A stretch of 64,000 nucleotides of DNA. Origin: Actinomadura macrotermitis (GTDB taxonomy: Bacteria > Actinomycetota > Actinomycetes > Streptosporangiales > Streptosporangiaceae). Location: assembly GCF_009604375.1 (NCBI RefSeq), contig NZ_WEGH01000005.1, forward strand, positions 744,001-808,000, given 5' to 3'. The position numbers and the translations under genes were made by a program. The notes under the pieces are model-generated. The model was given only the letters and a program-made list of their open reading frames with translations, made no database searches and was not told the origin of the DNA. Below are positions 1 to 8,041 of the stretch, in pieces; position 1 is the first letter of the stretch; each line of letters begins with the position of its first letter.

Positions 1-1311
1 GGTGCCGGCGCCCCCGGTGACCGTGGTGCGGGTGTGCACCTCGATGTTGGGCACGCCGTCGATCTGCTCGATCAGGTAGTGCGACATGGACCGTTCGAGG
101 CCGTCCGCCCGCACCAGCAGGTGCACCCGCTTCGCGACCCGCGACAGGTTCATCGCCGCCTGCCCCGCCGAGTTGGCGCCGCCGACGACGTAGACCTCCT
201 CGCCCGCGCAGCCGGGCGTCTCGGCCGGCGCGGCGCCGTAGTAGACGCCGCGGCCGGTGAGCGCCTCCAGGCCCGGCGCGTCCAGCCGCCGGTAGGACAC
301 CCCGGTCGCCAGGATCACCGCGTGCGCGGCGATCTTCGAGCCATCGGCCTGGTGCACCACCCGGGCCCGGCCGGCCTCCTCCAGCCCGGTGACCTTGCCG
401 GTGGTGATCAGCTCGGCGCCGAACCGCTCGGCCTGGCGGCGGGCCCGGTCGGCCAGCTGCGCGCCCGACACGCCGTCGGGGAAGCCGAGGTAGTTCTCGA
501 TCCTGGAACTCTGCCCGGCCTGCCCGCCGGTCGCGTGCCGCTCGATCAGCACCGTGCGCAGGCCCTCGGAGGCGCCGTAGACGGCGGCGCCGAGCCCGGC
601 CGGGCCGCCGCCGACCACGACCAGGTCGTAGAAGTCGGCGGCGGGCGTGGTGGTCAGCCCGACCGCGGCGGCCAGCTCGGCGTCGGCGGGCGCGGCGAGG
701 GCCGTCCCGTCGGCCGTCACCACCAGCGGCAGCTCCGGCGAGCCCGCCGCCTCCAGCAGCTCGGCGGCCTCGGGGGCGGTGTCCAGCAGCCAGGTGTAGG
801 GGACCTGGTTGCGGGCCAGGAAGTCGCGCACCTGGTAGGAGCGCGAGGACCAGCGGTGCCCGACCACCCGCAGCTCCTCGGGCCGCCACCGGTCCGTGCT
901 CGTCCAGGCGTCCAGCTGCGCGTCGATCACCGGGTAGAACTTCTCCTCCGGCGGGTTCCACGGCTTCAGCAGGTAGTGGTCCAGGTCGACGATGTTGATG
1001 GCGCGGATCGCCGCGTCGGTGTCGGCGTAGGCGGTGAGCAGCACCCGGCGCGCGTAGGGGTAGAGGTCCATGGCCTTCTCCAGGAACTCCACGCCGTTCA
1101 TCTCGGGCATCCGGTGGTCGGCGAGCAGCACCGCGGCGTCCTCGCCGCGCAGCTTCAGCTCGCGCAGCGCGTCCAGGGCGAGCGGGCCGGACTCGGCGCG
1201 CACCACCCGGCACCGCTCGGCGTACCGGCGGCGCAGGTCCCGCGCCACCGCGCGGGACACGCCCGGATCGTCGTCGACCGTCAGGATCACAGGCTTGGAC
1301 ACGCCGTTCAT
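1..1311 (-). CDS. Response regulator receiver fused to thioredoxin-reductase-like flavoprotein (3' end outside window)
   Basis: The first 437 codons are visible, read leftwards from an ATG at 1311; the C-terminus lies beyond base 1. Residues 1-125 form a CheY-like receiver with acidic cluster DDD at 13-15 and phospho-acceptor D65 in LLADHRMPEMNG. A glutaredoxin-like segment follows (about 150-220), then a flavin domain with the FAD motif VVVGGGPAGLGAA and an NADPH-type motif VVGGANSAGQAA. The architecture matches the actinobacterial 'fused response regulator/thioredoxin-disulfide reductase' family. The CxxC redox pair that true thioredoxin reductases carry just before the NADPH motif is absent here: that stretch reads YYGAAPAETPGCAGEE. 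The likely role is a signal-controlled NAD(P)H-dependent flavoprotein rather than a thioredoxin reductase; the electron acceptor is unknown. It is divergent from the neighbouring oxidoreductase gene, with about 110 bp between the starts. Confidence 0.88.
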   Translation of the reverse strand, partial: MNGVSKPVILTVDDDPGVSRAVARDLRRRYAERCRVVRAESGPLALDALRELKLRGEDAAVLLADHRMPEMNGVEFLEKAMDLYPYARRVLLTAYADTDAAIRAINIVDLDHYLLKPWNPPEEKFYPVIDAQLDAWTSTDRWRPEELRVVGHRWSSRSYQVRDFLARNQVPYTWLLDTAPEAAELLEAAGSPELPLVVTADGTALAAPADAELAAAVGLTTTPAADFYDLVVVGGGPAGLGAAVYGASEGLRTVLIERHATGGQAGQSSRIENYLGFPDGVSGAQLADRARRQAERFGAELITTGKVTGLEEAGRARVVHQADGSKIAAHAVILATGVSYRRLDAPGLEALTGRGVYYGAAPAETPGCAGEEVYVVGGANSAGQAAMNLSRVAKRVHLLVRADGLERSMSHYLIEQIDGVPNIEVHTRTTVTGGAGT

Positions 1312-1421
1312 TCCCCTCCATCACCGCACTCGCCTGGAATCGTACGCGTTCGCAAGATCACTACGGCGTGCCGGGTGACCTGCCCGCACACCGCCGCCGG
1401 CCCATCGGTCATGATCGGTGC

Positions 1422-2483
1422 ATGACTCTGCGCGTGGCACTCATCGGATACGGCACCGGGGGCGCGGTGTTCCACGCCCCGCTCATCTCCTCGGTGCCCG
1501 GCCTGGCACTGGCCGCCGTGGTGACCGGGAACCCCGGGCGGCAGGCCGCGGTGCGGGAACGGTACCCCGAGGCGAAGGTGCTGGACTCCGCCGACCGGCT
1601 GTGGGAGGCGAACGGCGCCTACGACCTGGTGGTGGTGACGGCCCCGAACCGCCAGCACGTGCCGCTGGCCCGCACCGCCCTCACCACCGGCCTGCCGGTG
1701 GTGGTGGACAAGCCCGTCGCGGCGACGGCCGCCGACGCCCGCTCGCTGGCGGCGCTCAGCGCAGTGCGCGGCCTGCCGGTGTTCCCGTTCCACAACCGGC
1801 GCTGGGACGGCGACTTCCGCACCGTCCGCGGGCTCGCCGGGTCCGGCGCGCTCGGCCCGGTGCACCGCTTCGAGTCGCGGTTCGAACGCTGGCGGCCCGA
1901 GGTCAAAGAGGGGTGGAAGGAGAGCACCGACCCGCGCGACGCGGGCGGCATCCTCTACGATCTCGGCCCCCATCTCGTCGACCAGGCCATCGTCCTGTTC
2001 GGGCGGCCCACCGAGGTCTACGCCGAGATCGACACACGCCGCCCGGGCGCCGCCGCGCCCGACGACGTGTTCGTCGCCCTCACCCACCCGGGCGGGGAAC
2101 GTTCCCACCTGTGGGCGAGCGCGACGGCGGCGCAGCTCGGCCCCCGCTTCCGGGTCCTCGGCGGCGAGGCCTCCTACGTCGTGTCCGGCATGGACGGCCA
2201 GGAGGACGCGCTGCGCGCGGGCCGCTCCCCGCTGGACCCGGGCTGGGGCCAGGCGCCGCCGGAGGCCTACGGGCTGCTCGGCACACCGGGCAGCGAGCGC
2301 CCCGAGCCCACCCTCCCGGGCGCCTACCAGGACTTCTACGCGGGGGTGGAACGGGCGCTGCGCGGTCAGGAGCCGCCCCCGGTCACCCTCGCCGACGCCA
2401 TCGCCGGCCTGGAGGTCATCGAGGCGGCCCAGCACTCGGCCCGCGACGGCCAGGTCGTCCACCTCCGGCCCGCCACCACCTGA
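1422..2483 (+). CDS. Gfo/Idh/MocA family NAD(P)-dependent oxidoreductase
   Basis: 353 aa from the ATG at 1422; this start places the Rossmann motif (VALIGYGTGG) at the usual distance from the N-terminus, whereas an in-frame ATG at 1368 would add an unconserved arginine-rich leader. N-terminal dinucleotide-binding domain (about 1-120) with DKPVA, the variant of the family's EKP motif whose lysine assists catalysis. The C-terminal alpha/beta domain carries DLGPHLVDQ, matching the family's active-site histidine helix. Members oxidise or reduce sugars, inositols and similar polyols; the closest general type is the YdgJ/Gfo group, and the substrate cannot be deduced here. It is a single-gene unit followed by an 11-bp hairpin terminator and faces the next gene convergently. 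Confidence 0.88.
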   Translation: MTLRVALIGYGTGGAVFHAPLISSVPGLALAAVVTGNPGRQAAVRERYPEAKVLDSADRLWEANGAYDLVVVTAPNRQHVPLARTALTTGLPVVVDKPVAATAADARSLAALSAVRGLPVFPFHNRRWDGDFRTVRGLAGSGALGPVHRFESRFERWRPEVKEGWKESTDPRDAGGILYDLGPHLVDQAIVLFGRPTEVYAEIDTRRPGAAAPDDVFVALTHPGGERSHLWASATAAQLGPRFRVLGGEASYVVSGMDGQEDALRAGRSPLDPGWGQAPPEAYGLLGTPGSERPEPTLPGAYQDFYAGVERALRGQEPPPVTLADAIAGLEVIEAAQHSARDGQVVHLRPATT

Positions 2484-2505
2484 CCGGCCCAGGACTCGCA
2501 ACCCC

Positions 2506-2532
2506 GGCGGCCCATCCCCCCGATGGGCCGCC
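2506..2532 (+). terminator. Rho-independent-type hairpin after the Gfo/Idh/MocA gene
   Basis: Perfect 11-bp stem (GGCGGCCCATC at 2506-2516 with its complement at 2522-2532) and a 5-nt C loop, 23 nt after the stop codon. There is no T tail, as is common in high-GC actinobacteria. Confidence 0.65.
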
Positions 2533-2590
2533 ACCCGCCGGCACAGGCCGCCAGACCCGCGAGGTACCGGGCCCGTGGCCTCAGGCCCAT

Positions 2591-2638
2591 GGCGTGTCAG
2601 ATTCGTGGCGTGTCAGGTTCGTGGAACGTCGGGCACGT
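2591..2638. repeat. Short 16-bp tandem repeat
   Basis: Two near-identical 16-bp units (GGCGTGTCAGATTCGT and GGCGTGTCAGGTTCGT at 2591-2622) followed by a degenerate third copy to 2638. It lies in the non-coding gap between two convergent genes. No function is evident; replication slippage is the simplest explanation. Confidence 0.6.
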
Positions 2639-2704
2639 CGGGCGGCGGGTTGCGGCGCGCCTGGGCCAAGGGGCAGCGGGCTCGCGGGGAGCGGATTCGG
2701 GGGG

Positions 2705-3724
2705 CTACAGGACCGAGACGTGGACGTGGTCGAAGTGGTTCTGGGTGATGCCGCCGCGGTTCTCCATCGGCTTCCAGCCGCCGCTGCCGCGCATGTCGTA
2801 GATGCGCTGCTTCCAGATGACGTACTTGATGCCGAGCCGGGAGGCGTTGGCGATCACGTAGGCGGCGACCTGGTCGCCGTGCGCCTGCGCCGACGCGCTC
2901 GGCATCCGGCCGGCGGTGCTCTCCATGAAGTCGCAGGCGCGGCCCGAGCCGTGGTCCTGCGGGTCGCCGGGGCGGGCGCAGCCGATGGCCGGGAAGGGGC
3001 CGAACCGGCCGTCGATGGCGAGCATCGCCGTGCGCATCCGGGCGGTCATGGAGTTGCCCATGATCGGCGACTTGCTGCCGCCGGCGCCGTCGGGGCGGCC
3101 GTTGCCGCCCCCGCCGCTCGTCTTCTTCTCGTCGGGCTTGTACTTGGCCAGCAGCTTCTTCACCCGGTCGCGCTGGCTCTCCAGGTCGTCGATCTCCTTG
3201 CGAACCTGGTCCAGCTTGGTCTTCGCGGCCTGCTGCGACTGGGTGGCGCGGGCGGCGAGGGTCTGCAGGTTCTGGATCCGCAGCCCGTTGTTGCGGGCCA
3301 TGTGCTGCACCACGGTCGCGTCCCGGATGGCGGCGCCCGGGTCGCCGTCGGCGATGATCGGCAGCTCGTCCAGCCCGCCGCTCATGTAGCTGGTGGCGGC
3401 CAGCCGGCTGACGGCGGTGCGGGCCTGCTCGGCCTCGGCGGTGAGCCGCGCGGCGTCCAGGCCGGCGGTCTCGGCGGCCTTGCGCGCCTGCTCCAGCGAG
3501 ATCAGCTCGCCCCGGTACTCCTTGGACAGCGCGTCCGCGCGCTTCTTCAGCTTGGCGTACTCGCGCTTGTCGTCCTTCTTCGGCTCCGCCGGGAAGGCGG
3601 CGGCGCTGCCGCCGCCCGGCAGCAGCACCGAGCCCGCCATCATGAGCGCGAGCACCGCGCTGCCCCGGCGGAGGCGGCGGCCGTTCGCTCGCCGCACGCC
3701 GCCGGAAGGGTCAAGGGCCGCCAC
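2705..3724 (-). CDS. Secreted coiled-coil protein with VldE / ARB_07466-like C-terminal domain
   Basis: 339 aa. The GTG start at 3724 is supported by an upstream AAGGAG 8 nt away. A positively charged N-terminus (RRANGRRLRRG) and a hydrophobic stretch ending near residue 43 form a Sec signal peptide. Residues about 50-205 are a long lysine/glutamate-rich coiled coil (many A-K-L-x-E heptads), followed by a Gly-rich linker and a C-terminal domain (about 225-339) with C, D and H residues in GCARPGDPQDHGSGRACDF and a final HFDHVHVSVL. That end resembles the ARB_07466/VldE domain, structurally related to M15-type peptidoglycan hydrolases, so a role at the cell wall outside the membrane is likely. 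Enzymatic activity is unproven. It is monocistronic, with an AT-richer leader (3745-3800) containing the probable promoter. Confidence 0.8.
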   Translation of the reverse strand: MAALDPSGGVRRANGRRLRRGSAVLALMMAGSVLLPGGGSAAAFPAEPKKDDKREYAKLKKRADALSKEYRGELISLEQARKAAETAGLDAARLTAEAEQARTAVSRLAATSYMSGGLDELPIIADGDPGAAIRDATVVQHMARNNGLRIQNLQTLAARATQSQQAAKTKLDQVRKEIDDLESQRDRVKKLLAKYKPDEKKTSGGGGNGRPDGAGGSKSPIMGNSMTARMRTAMLAIDGRFGPFPAIGCARPGDPQDHGSGRACDFMESTAGRMPSASAQAHGDQVAAYVIANASRLGIKYVIWKQRIYDMRGSGGWKPMENRGGITQNHFDHVHVSVL

Positions 3725-3850
3725 TGATCTTCTCCTTAGCCTGTGAAGATTGGCGGCACGCTACCACAATCTGCTAATTAAACCCTCTTGCGCCACAAAA
3801 CACATAGAGTCACCCGAAGGCTACGCGATAACGGCGCTATCAACGAACGA

Positions 3851-3879
3851 GGGCCGGCCGGTGTTCCACCGGCCGGCCC
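3851..3879 (-). terminator. Strong hairpin terminator after the HNH gene
   Basis: Perfect 13-bp stem (GGGCCGGCCGGTG and its complement) with a 3-nt loop, 10 nt downstream of the HNH gene's stop codon on the minus strand. It separates that transcript from the VldE-like gene. Confidence 0.75.
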
Positions 3880-3888
3880 GCATCGACG

Positions 3889-4329
3889 TCATCGGCCGAC
3901 GAGCTCCTCCCAGCGCGGCACGCGCGGCGCCGCCCGCAGCCGCAGCCCGGCCTCCTCCGGCGTCCGGCTGCCCTTGCGGTTGTTGCACCTGCCGCACGCC
4001 AGGACCGTGTTCTCCCAGGTGTCGGCGCCCCCGCGCGACTGCGGCATGATGTGGTCGATGGTGTGCCCCCGCTTGCCGCAGTAGCCGCACACGCCCCGGT
4101 CGCGCAGGTACACGCCGCGCTTGCTCCAGGGCGGCCGCCTGCCGTGCCGCCAGCGCATCGCGACGTACCTGACCAGCCGGAGGACCCTCGGCACGGGGTA
4201 GCTGCCGATGGTCCGCCCCTCCTCCGCCTCCTCGACGACGGCCACCTCGCGCACCAGCATGCGGATGGCGTGCCGCAGGTCCACTTTCTGTAACGGCTCG
4301 TACGACGCGTTGAGGACGAGCACGTGCAT
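3889..4329 (-). CDS. HNH endonuclease family protein
   Basis: 146 aa with a strong Shine-Dalgarno (AGGGAGGTGA) ahead of the ATG at 4329. The C-terminal half is a zinc-HNH fold: CGYCGKRGHTIDHIMPQSRGG, then ENTVLACGRCNNRKGSRTP. Two CxxC pairs bind zinc, and DH/N/H positions form the beta-beta-alpha-metal active site. The N-terminal segment MHVLVLNASYEPLQKVDLRHAI is characteristic of a widespread actinobacterial HNH group. It stands alone, not beside a restriction methylase or phage genes, so it is probably a housekeeping nuclease of unknown target rather than a restriction enzyme. Confidence 0.88.
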   Translation of the reverse strand: MHVLVLNASYEPLQKVDLRHAIRMLVREVAVVEEAEEGRTIGSYPVPRVLRLVRYVAMRWRHGRRPPWSKRGVYLRDRGVCGYCGKRGHTIDHIMPQSRGGADTWENTVLACGRCNNRKGSRTPEEAGLRLRAAPRVPRWEELVGR

Positions 4330-4576
4330 CGGGTCACCTCCCTGTCCCGTTCAGCCCACTGCCCGCCGTGATCCGGCGCCGGCCGCCGCCGCCAGGATGC
4401 GTTCCCGCATTGGCCGCGCGGCGTTCCACCGCTGAATCACAGAAGAATGGTCCGGTAATTCGGAGGCCGCCGGTTTTTCCGGAGGCCCCCATCAGGGTGC
4501 CGATGCCGCTATGCCCGGGGCAACGCATTTTCATGTCCGCGCATGCACACCGCCGTCTCCATAGGGCATCGGCCCC

Positions 4577-5587
4577 TTATCCGAAGGGGGTCCTGATGGC
4601 GGGTATCACCTTCCCTGCCTCTTCCTCCCACCAGCCGGGGTCGCCGCGGGGCCGGAGCGGCAGGATCTCCAGTGCGCTCTCGCAGTCCAGGCAGCCCGCT
4701 ACGGCCGGGGCCAGCCGCACCGGGAGCACGCCCCTTCTCTGCAGCGGGAGGCCCCAGTAGCGCAGGAGGTCGTCGCCGTCCAGCCGCCGGTCCGCCCGGA
4801 CCTGCCACACCGGAGCACCCCCGTCGGCCGGGGTCCGTTCGATGTGCTCGCTGAACAGGCGGAACGCCATGGCCCGCACGACCCCGGCCGCGGTGAGCAG
4901 ATGCCCGTAGGGGGCGAGGCGCACCATCAGCTCGGGCAGCCCGAACCGGTGCATGCCGTAGGTGTCGGCCCGGAGCCGGGCCCTTCCGTCCCGCATGAGG
5001 AACACGCCGAGCCAGTCCCGTCCGAGGAGGAACCGGTCCGGTTCGTCCGGCGGCCCGGTGCCGCGGGCGAGGATCTGGTTGGCGTCCAGATCGGCGACCC
5101 GCCCGCCGGTGAGATGCGCCAGCGTCCGGGCCGCGAGCCGGGCCGCCTGGGCGTGGCGGGGCGAGGAGCCGGGAGGCGACGCCCCCGTCACCAGCAGATG
5201 GTGCCGGGCCGCCAGCACCTCCCTCCGCACGCCCTCTTCGCCGGTGCCGCCTCTCTTCCCCGCCGTGCGCGGCGGCCCCTCCCGCACGCCGCCGTTCCGC
5301 TCCGCGCGAGCCCGCATCCCGCCGTCCACCGCCCCGCCACCGCGAGGACGGCTGTTCCAGGGCCGGGTCTGCACGGCCAGCGCGGGCAGGCGGCCGCTCC
5401 ACGGCGTGGGAGCGGCGCGAAGGTCCAGGGTCAGCGGCGGAGTGCCCAGCAGCTCCCGGGCGAAGCGCGCCAGGCCGCTCTCCCCCAAGGCCCCGCGGAG
5501 GCGCGCGGCCTCCGGCGGGCGGGGCGCCGCCACCAGGAACCGGCTGGTCACCGACACGGGGATGGGAAGTTCGAGCCGTTCCGGCAT
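4577..5587 (-). CDS. Protein of unknown function
   Basis: 336 aa; GGAGG lies 4 nt before the ATG at 5587, so translation is credible. I do not recognise the family. Residues about 85-125 are a low-complexity Arg/Gly-rich linker that divides the protein in two. The C-terminal part (about 130-336) is more ordered, with ARHHLLVTGASPPG, then FLLGRDWLGVFL, the segment TYGMHRFGLPELMVRLAP and a tryptophan-rich end (DPGWWEEE). The C-terminal half is faintly reminiscent of DUF4261-type domains; that is only an impression. There is no signal peptide or membrane segment, so it is probably cytosolic. The upstream region is the repeat-rich gap at 5588-6017; the next gene downstream on the same strand is the HNH protein, 247 bp away. 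Confidence 0.6.
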   Translation of the reverse strand: MPERLELPIPVSVTSRFLVAAPRPPEAARLRGALGESGLARFARELLGTPPLTLDLRAAPTPWSGRLPALAVQTRPWNSRPRGGGAVDGGMRARAERNGGVREGPPRTAGKRGGTGEEGVRREVLAARHHLLVTGASPPGSSPRHAQAARLAARTLAHLTGGRVADLDANQILARGTGPPDEPDRFLLGRDWLGVFLMRDGRARLRADTYGMHRFGLPELMVRLAPYGHLLTAAGVVRAMAFRLFSEHIERTPADGGAPVWQVRADRRLDGDDLLRYWGLPLQRRGVLPVRLAPAVAGCLDCESALEILPLRPRGDPGWWEEEAGKVIPAIRTPFG

Positions 5588-5741
5588 GGCGCCTCCTACC
5601 GCTGCCCGGGCCCTCGGTCAGGGCCCGCTGGGGGTAGGACCAGGCTCGCGGGGCCGGGCGCCGGACGGAAGCGGAATCCCGTTCTGTGGATAACCCAGGC
5701 CACACCCGCAACGACCTCGATGATCACGCGAGTGCGTTACC

Positions 5742-5785
5742 AACCCGGGGTGAGGCGAAGCCGGAGGCGAGCCTCACCCCGGGTT
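5742..5785. repeat. 15-bp inverted repeat (hairpin) in repeat-rich gap
   Basis: AACCCGGGGTGAGGC at 5742-5756 is perfectly complementary to 5771-5785, with a 14-nt loop. It lies upstream of the unknown gene (start 5587) and beyond the tandem repeats that follow the acetyltransferase gene on the minus strand. It could be a terminator for the acetyltransferase transcript or part of a larger structured RNA. Confidence 0.7.
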
Positions 5786-5827
5786 GATCGCGAAGCGATG
5801 CAGCACTCGCCCAAGCACGGTCAGAGG

Positions 5828-6011
5828 GCGAGCCGTCAGGCGAGCCCTCTGGGCCGGGATGGCAATCAACACAGCGAGCCGCCAGGCGAGCCCTCTGGGC
5901 CGGGATGGCAATCAACACAGCGAGCCGCCAGGCGAGCCCTCTGGGCCGGGATGGCAATCAACACAGCGAGCCGCCAGGCGAGCCCTCTGGGCCGGGATTG
6001 CAGTCAACACA
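5828..6011. repeat. Four tandem 46-bp repeats
   Basis: Four head-to-tail 46-bp units start at 5828, 5874, 5920 and 5966. Each begins GCGAGCCGCCAGGCGAGCCC and ends with AATCAACACA; units 2 and 3 are identical, the first differs at one base and the last at two (TTGCAGTC for TGGCAATC). The unit length is not a multiple of three and the array begins 7 bp past the acetyltransferase stop codon, so it is non-coding. Within units GGCGAGCC and GGCTCGCC-type half-sites recur, so the transcript can fold on itself. There is no CRISPR-like spacer. With the hairpin at 5742-5785 it fills most of the 430-bp gap 5588-6017. Confidence 0.9.
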
Positions 6012-6017
6012 GCGGCC

Positions 6018-6992
6018 CTACGGGAGGTCGGCGGCGGAGGCCTGGTACTCGCGGGACTCGCGCAGGCGGCGGAAGCCCAGCTCCTCGTTGACCGCCAGCA
6101 TGTGCACGTTGTCGCCCGCGTTGTCGGTCTCGATCTCGTGCACGTCGGGCCGCTCCACCGCCAGCCAGCGCAGCATCGCGGCCTTGACCCAGATGCCGAG
6201 GCGGCGGCCGCGGTGCTCGGGGACGACGGCGGTGTCGTACTGCGCGGCCCGGCCGGGCATCCCGGCGGAGGCGACGACCTCGGTGAAGCCCGCGATCGTG
6301 CCGTCGCGGACGGCGGCCACGGTGTACAGCTCGTCGCCGCGCTTGGCGACCAGCTCGCCCATCTCGCGGACGCGGCCGGCGTCCCAGGGCGCCCCCTCGT
6401 ACTCGGCGAGGTCGGCCATCGCGTGCTTGGCGCGGGCGAGCGCCTCGGCGTACCCGTCGGGCACCACGCCGCGCCAGCGCACCAGCTCGTAGCCCGCGGG
6501 GCCGGCGGCGACCAGCTCCTCGATCCGGCCCGGCGGCACCTCGGCCAGGCGCAGCAGCAGGCCCTGCAGGGTGAGCACGCACTGGAAGCCGTGCGCCTCC
6601 AGGAACGGCACCGCCGGGGTGCCGGCGAGCACCTGGGCGATCACGCTGGGACGGCCGTCGGCGCGCAGCGCGTCCGCGGCGACGGTGAGCAGCCGGCGGC
6701 CGACGCCGGCGCGGCGGTTCCCGGGCCGGACCTGGATGTCGATCTCGCCGGGACGGGCCGCGCCGGGCGCGCCGGGCAGCCGCAGCGCCGCGACGGCGAC
6801 CATGCGGCCGTCCTCGGCGGCGGCCCACAGCCGCTGCCGGGAGCCCTGCTCGGCGCCGAGCAGCCGGGCCGCGGTGTGCTCGGCCTCGGGGGGAGGCTCG
6901 CCGGCCGGGTCCGCGGCGTGCACGGCCGTCAGAACCGCGTGCCACTGGCGGATCTGCGCGTCCGTCGGTTCATCGAGCGCGATGAGGTCCAT
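6018..6992 (-). CDS. GNAT acetyltransferase with two tandem domains
   Basis: 324 aa from ATG 6992; the Shine-Dalgarno is weak. Domain 1 (about 1-160) has the acetyl-CoA pyrophosphate loop RRAGVGRRLL; domain 2 (about 165-320) has EHRGRRLGIWVKAAM and the late GNAT segment ETDNAGDNVHMLAVNEELGF. Two-domain GNATs of this layout include mycothiol synthase MshD and many uncharacterised actinobacterial N-acetyltransferases that modify small amines. The C-terminal motif is the better preserved, so domain 2 is likely the catalytic one. The substrate is unknown. The gene stops 7 bp before the 46-bp repeat array and begins 26 bp from the end of meaB on the same strand, so it may be the last gene of the mutA-mutB-meaB transcript. 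Confidence 0.85.
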   Translation of the reverse strand: MDLIALDEPTDAQIRQWHAVLTAVHAADPAGEPPPEAEHTAARLLGAEQGSRQRLWAAAEDGRMVAVAALRLPGAPGAARPGEIDIQVRPGNRRAGVGRRLLTVAADALRADGRPSVIAQVLAGTPAVPFLEAHGFQCVLTLQGLLLRLAEVPPGRIEELVAAGPAGYELVRWRGVVPDGYAEALARAKHAMADLAEYEGAPWDAGRVREMGELVAKRGDELYTVAAVRDGTIAGFTEVVASAGMPGRAAQYDTAVVPEHRGRRLGIWVKAAMLRWLAVERPDVHEIETDNAGDNVHMLAVNEELGFRRLRESREYQASAADLP

Positions 6993-7066
6993 CAGTCGTT
7001 TCTACAGGATCCGGCGTCGCCGCGACCCCGACCCCCGCCAATCCCTCGCGCCGATCGGGCACGCGG

Positions 7067-8041
7067 TCACCGGGAGAAGGCGCCGAGGATGCGCTCGGCG
7101 GCGAGCGCCGGGGTGAGCGTGCCCGCCGCGACCTCGGCCTCCAGCTCCGGCGCCAGCTCGCGGACGGCGGGGTCGGCGTGCAGCTCGGCGAGCAGCCGGT
7201 CGCGCACCAGCGCCCAGGTCCAGCGGACCTGCTGGCGGCGGCGGCGCTCGGCCAGCTCGCCCGACTCGCGCATCCGGTCCTGGTGGTCCACCAGCCGCCG
7301 CCAGAGCTCGTCCAGCCCCTCGTTGTCCTTGGCGCTGCAGGTCAGCACGGGGGTGTCGTGGACGCGCTCGTCGCTGCGCAGCAGCCGCAGCGCCCCGGCG
7401 AGCTCGCGGGCGGCCTTCTCGGCCTCCCGCCGGTGCGGCCCGTCGGCCTTGTTGACGGCGATGACGTCGGCGAGCTCCAGCACGCCCTTCTTGATGCCCT
7501 GCAGCTGGTCGCCGGTGCGGGCGAGGGTGAGGAACAGGAACGAGTCCACCATCTCGGCGACGGTGGTCTCGGACTGCCCGACCCCGACGGTCTCCACCAG
7601 CACCACGTCGTACCCGGCGGCCTCCATGACGACCATCGCCTCGCGGGTGGCCTTGGCGACGCCGCCGAGCGTCCCGGCGGTCGGCGAGGGCCGGATGAAG
7701 GCGTGCGGGTCCACCGACAGGCGCTGCATCCGGGTCTTGTCGCCGAGGATGCTGCCGCCGGTGCGGGTGGAGGACGGGTCGACGGCGAGCACCGCCACCT
7801 TGTGCCCCGCGCCGGTCAGGTTGGTGCCGAGGGCGTCGATGAAGGTGGACTTGCCGACCCCGGGCACGCCGGTGATGCCGACGCGGCGGGCGCCGCCGGC
7901 GTGCGGGGCGAGCTCGACCAGCAGCCGCTGGGCGAGCTCGCGGTGGTCGGGGCGGGAGGACTCCACCAGCGTGATCGCGCGCGCGATCCAGGCCCGCGAG
8001 CCCTCCCGCACCCCCTTGACGTAGTCGGCGAGTTCTCTCAC
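7067..8041 (-). CDS. meaB: Methylmalonyl-CoA mutase-associated GTPase MeaB
   Basis: 324 aa. GTP-binding motifs: P-loop GVPGVGKST, switch region DPSSTRTGGSILGDK, ETVGVGQSE (Walker B region) and NKAD. MeaB is the G-protein chaperone that gates delivery of adenosylcobalamin to methylmalonyl-CoA mutase and protects the holoenzyme from inactivation. The GTG start at 8041 overlaps the mutB stop codon by 4 bp (GTGA), so it is translationally coupled as third gene of mutA-mutB-meaB. Length and motif order are normal for the family (bacterial MeaB about 320-330 aa). Confidence 0.96.
   Translation of the reverse strand: MRELADYVKGVREGSRAWIARAITLVESSRPDHRELAQRLLVELAPHAGGARRVGITGVPGVGKSTFIDALGTNLTGAGHKVAVLAVDPSSTRTGGSILGDKTRMQRLSVDPHAFIRPSPTAGTLGGVAKATREAMVVMEAAGYDVVLVETVGVGQSETTVAEMVDSFLFLTLARTGDQLQGIKKGVLELADVIAVNKADGPHRREAEKAARELAGALRLLRSDERVHDTPVLTCSAKDNEGLDELWRRLVDHQDRMRESGELAERRRRQQVRWTWALVRDRLLAELHADPAVRELAPELEAEVAAGTLTPALAAERILGAFSR

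Noticed and set aside
5828..6011. Possible CRISPR array
   Set aside because: The 46-bp units follow each other without spacers and no cas gene is present.
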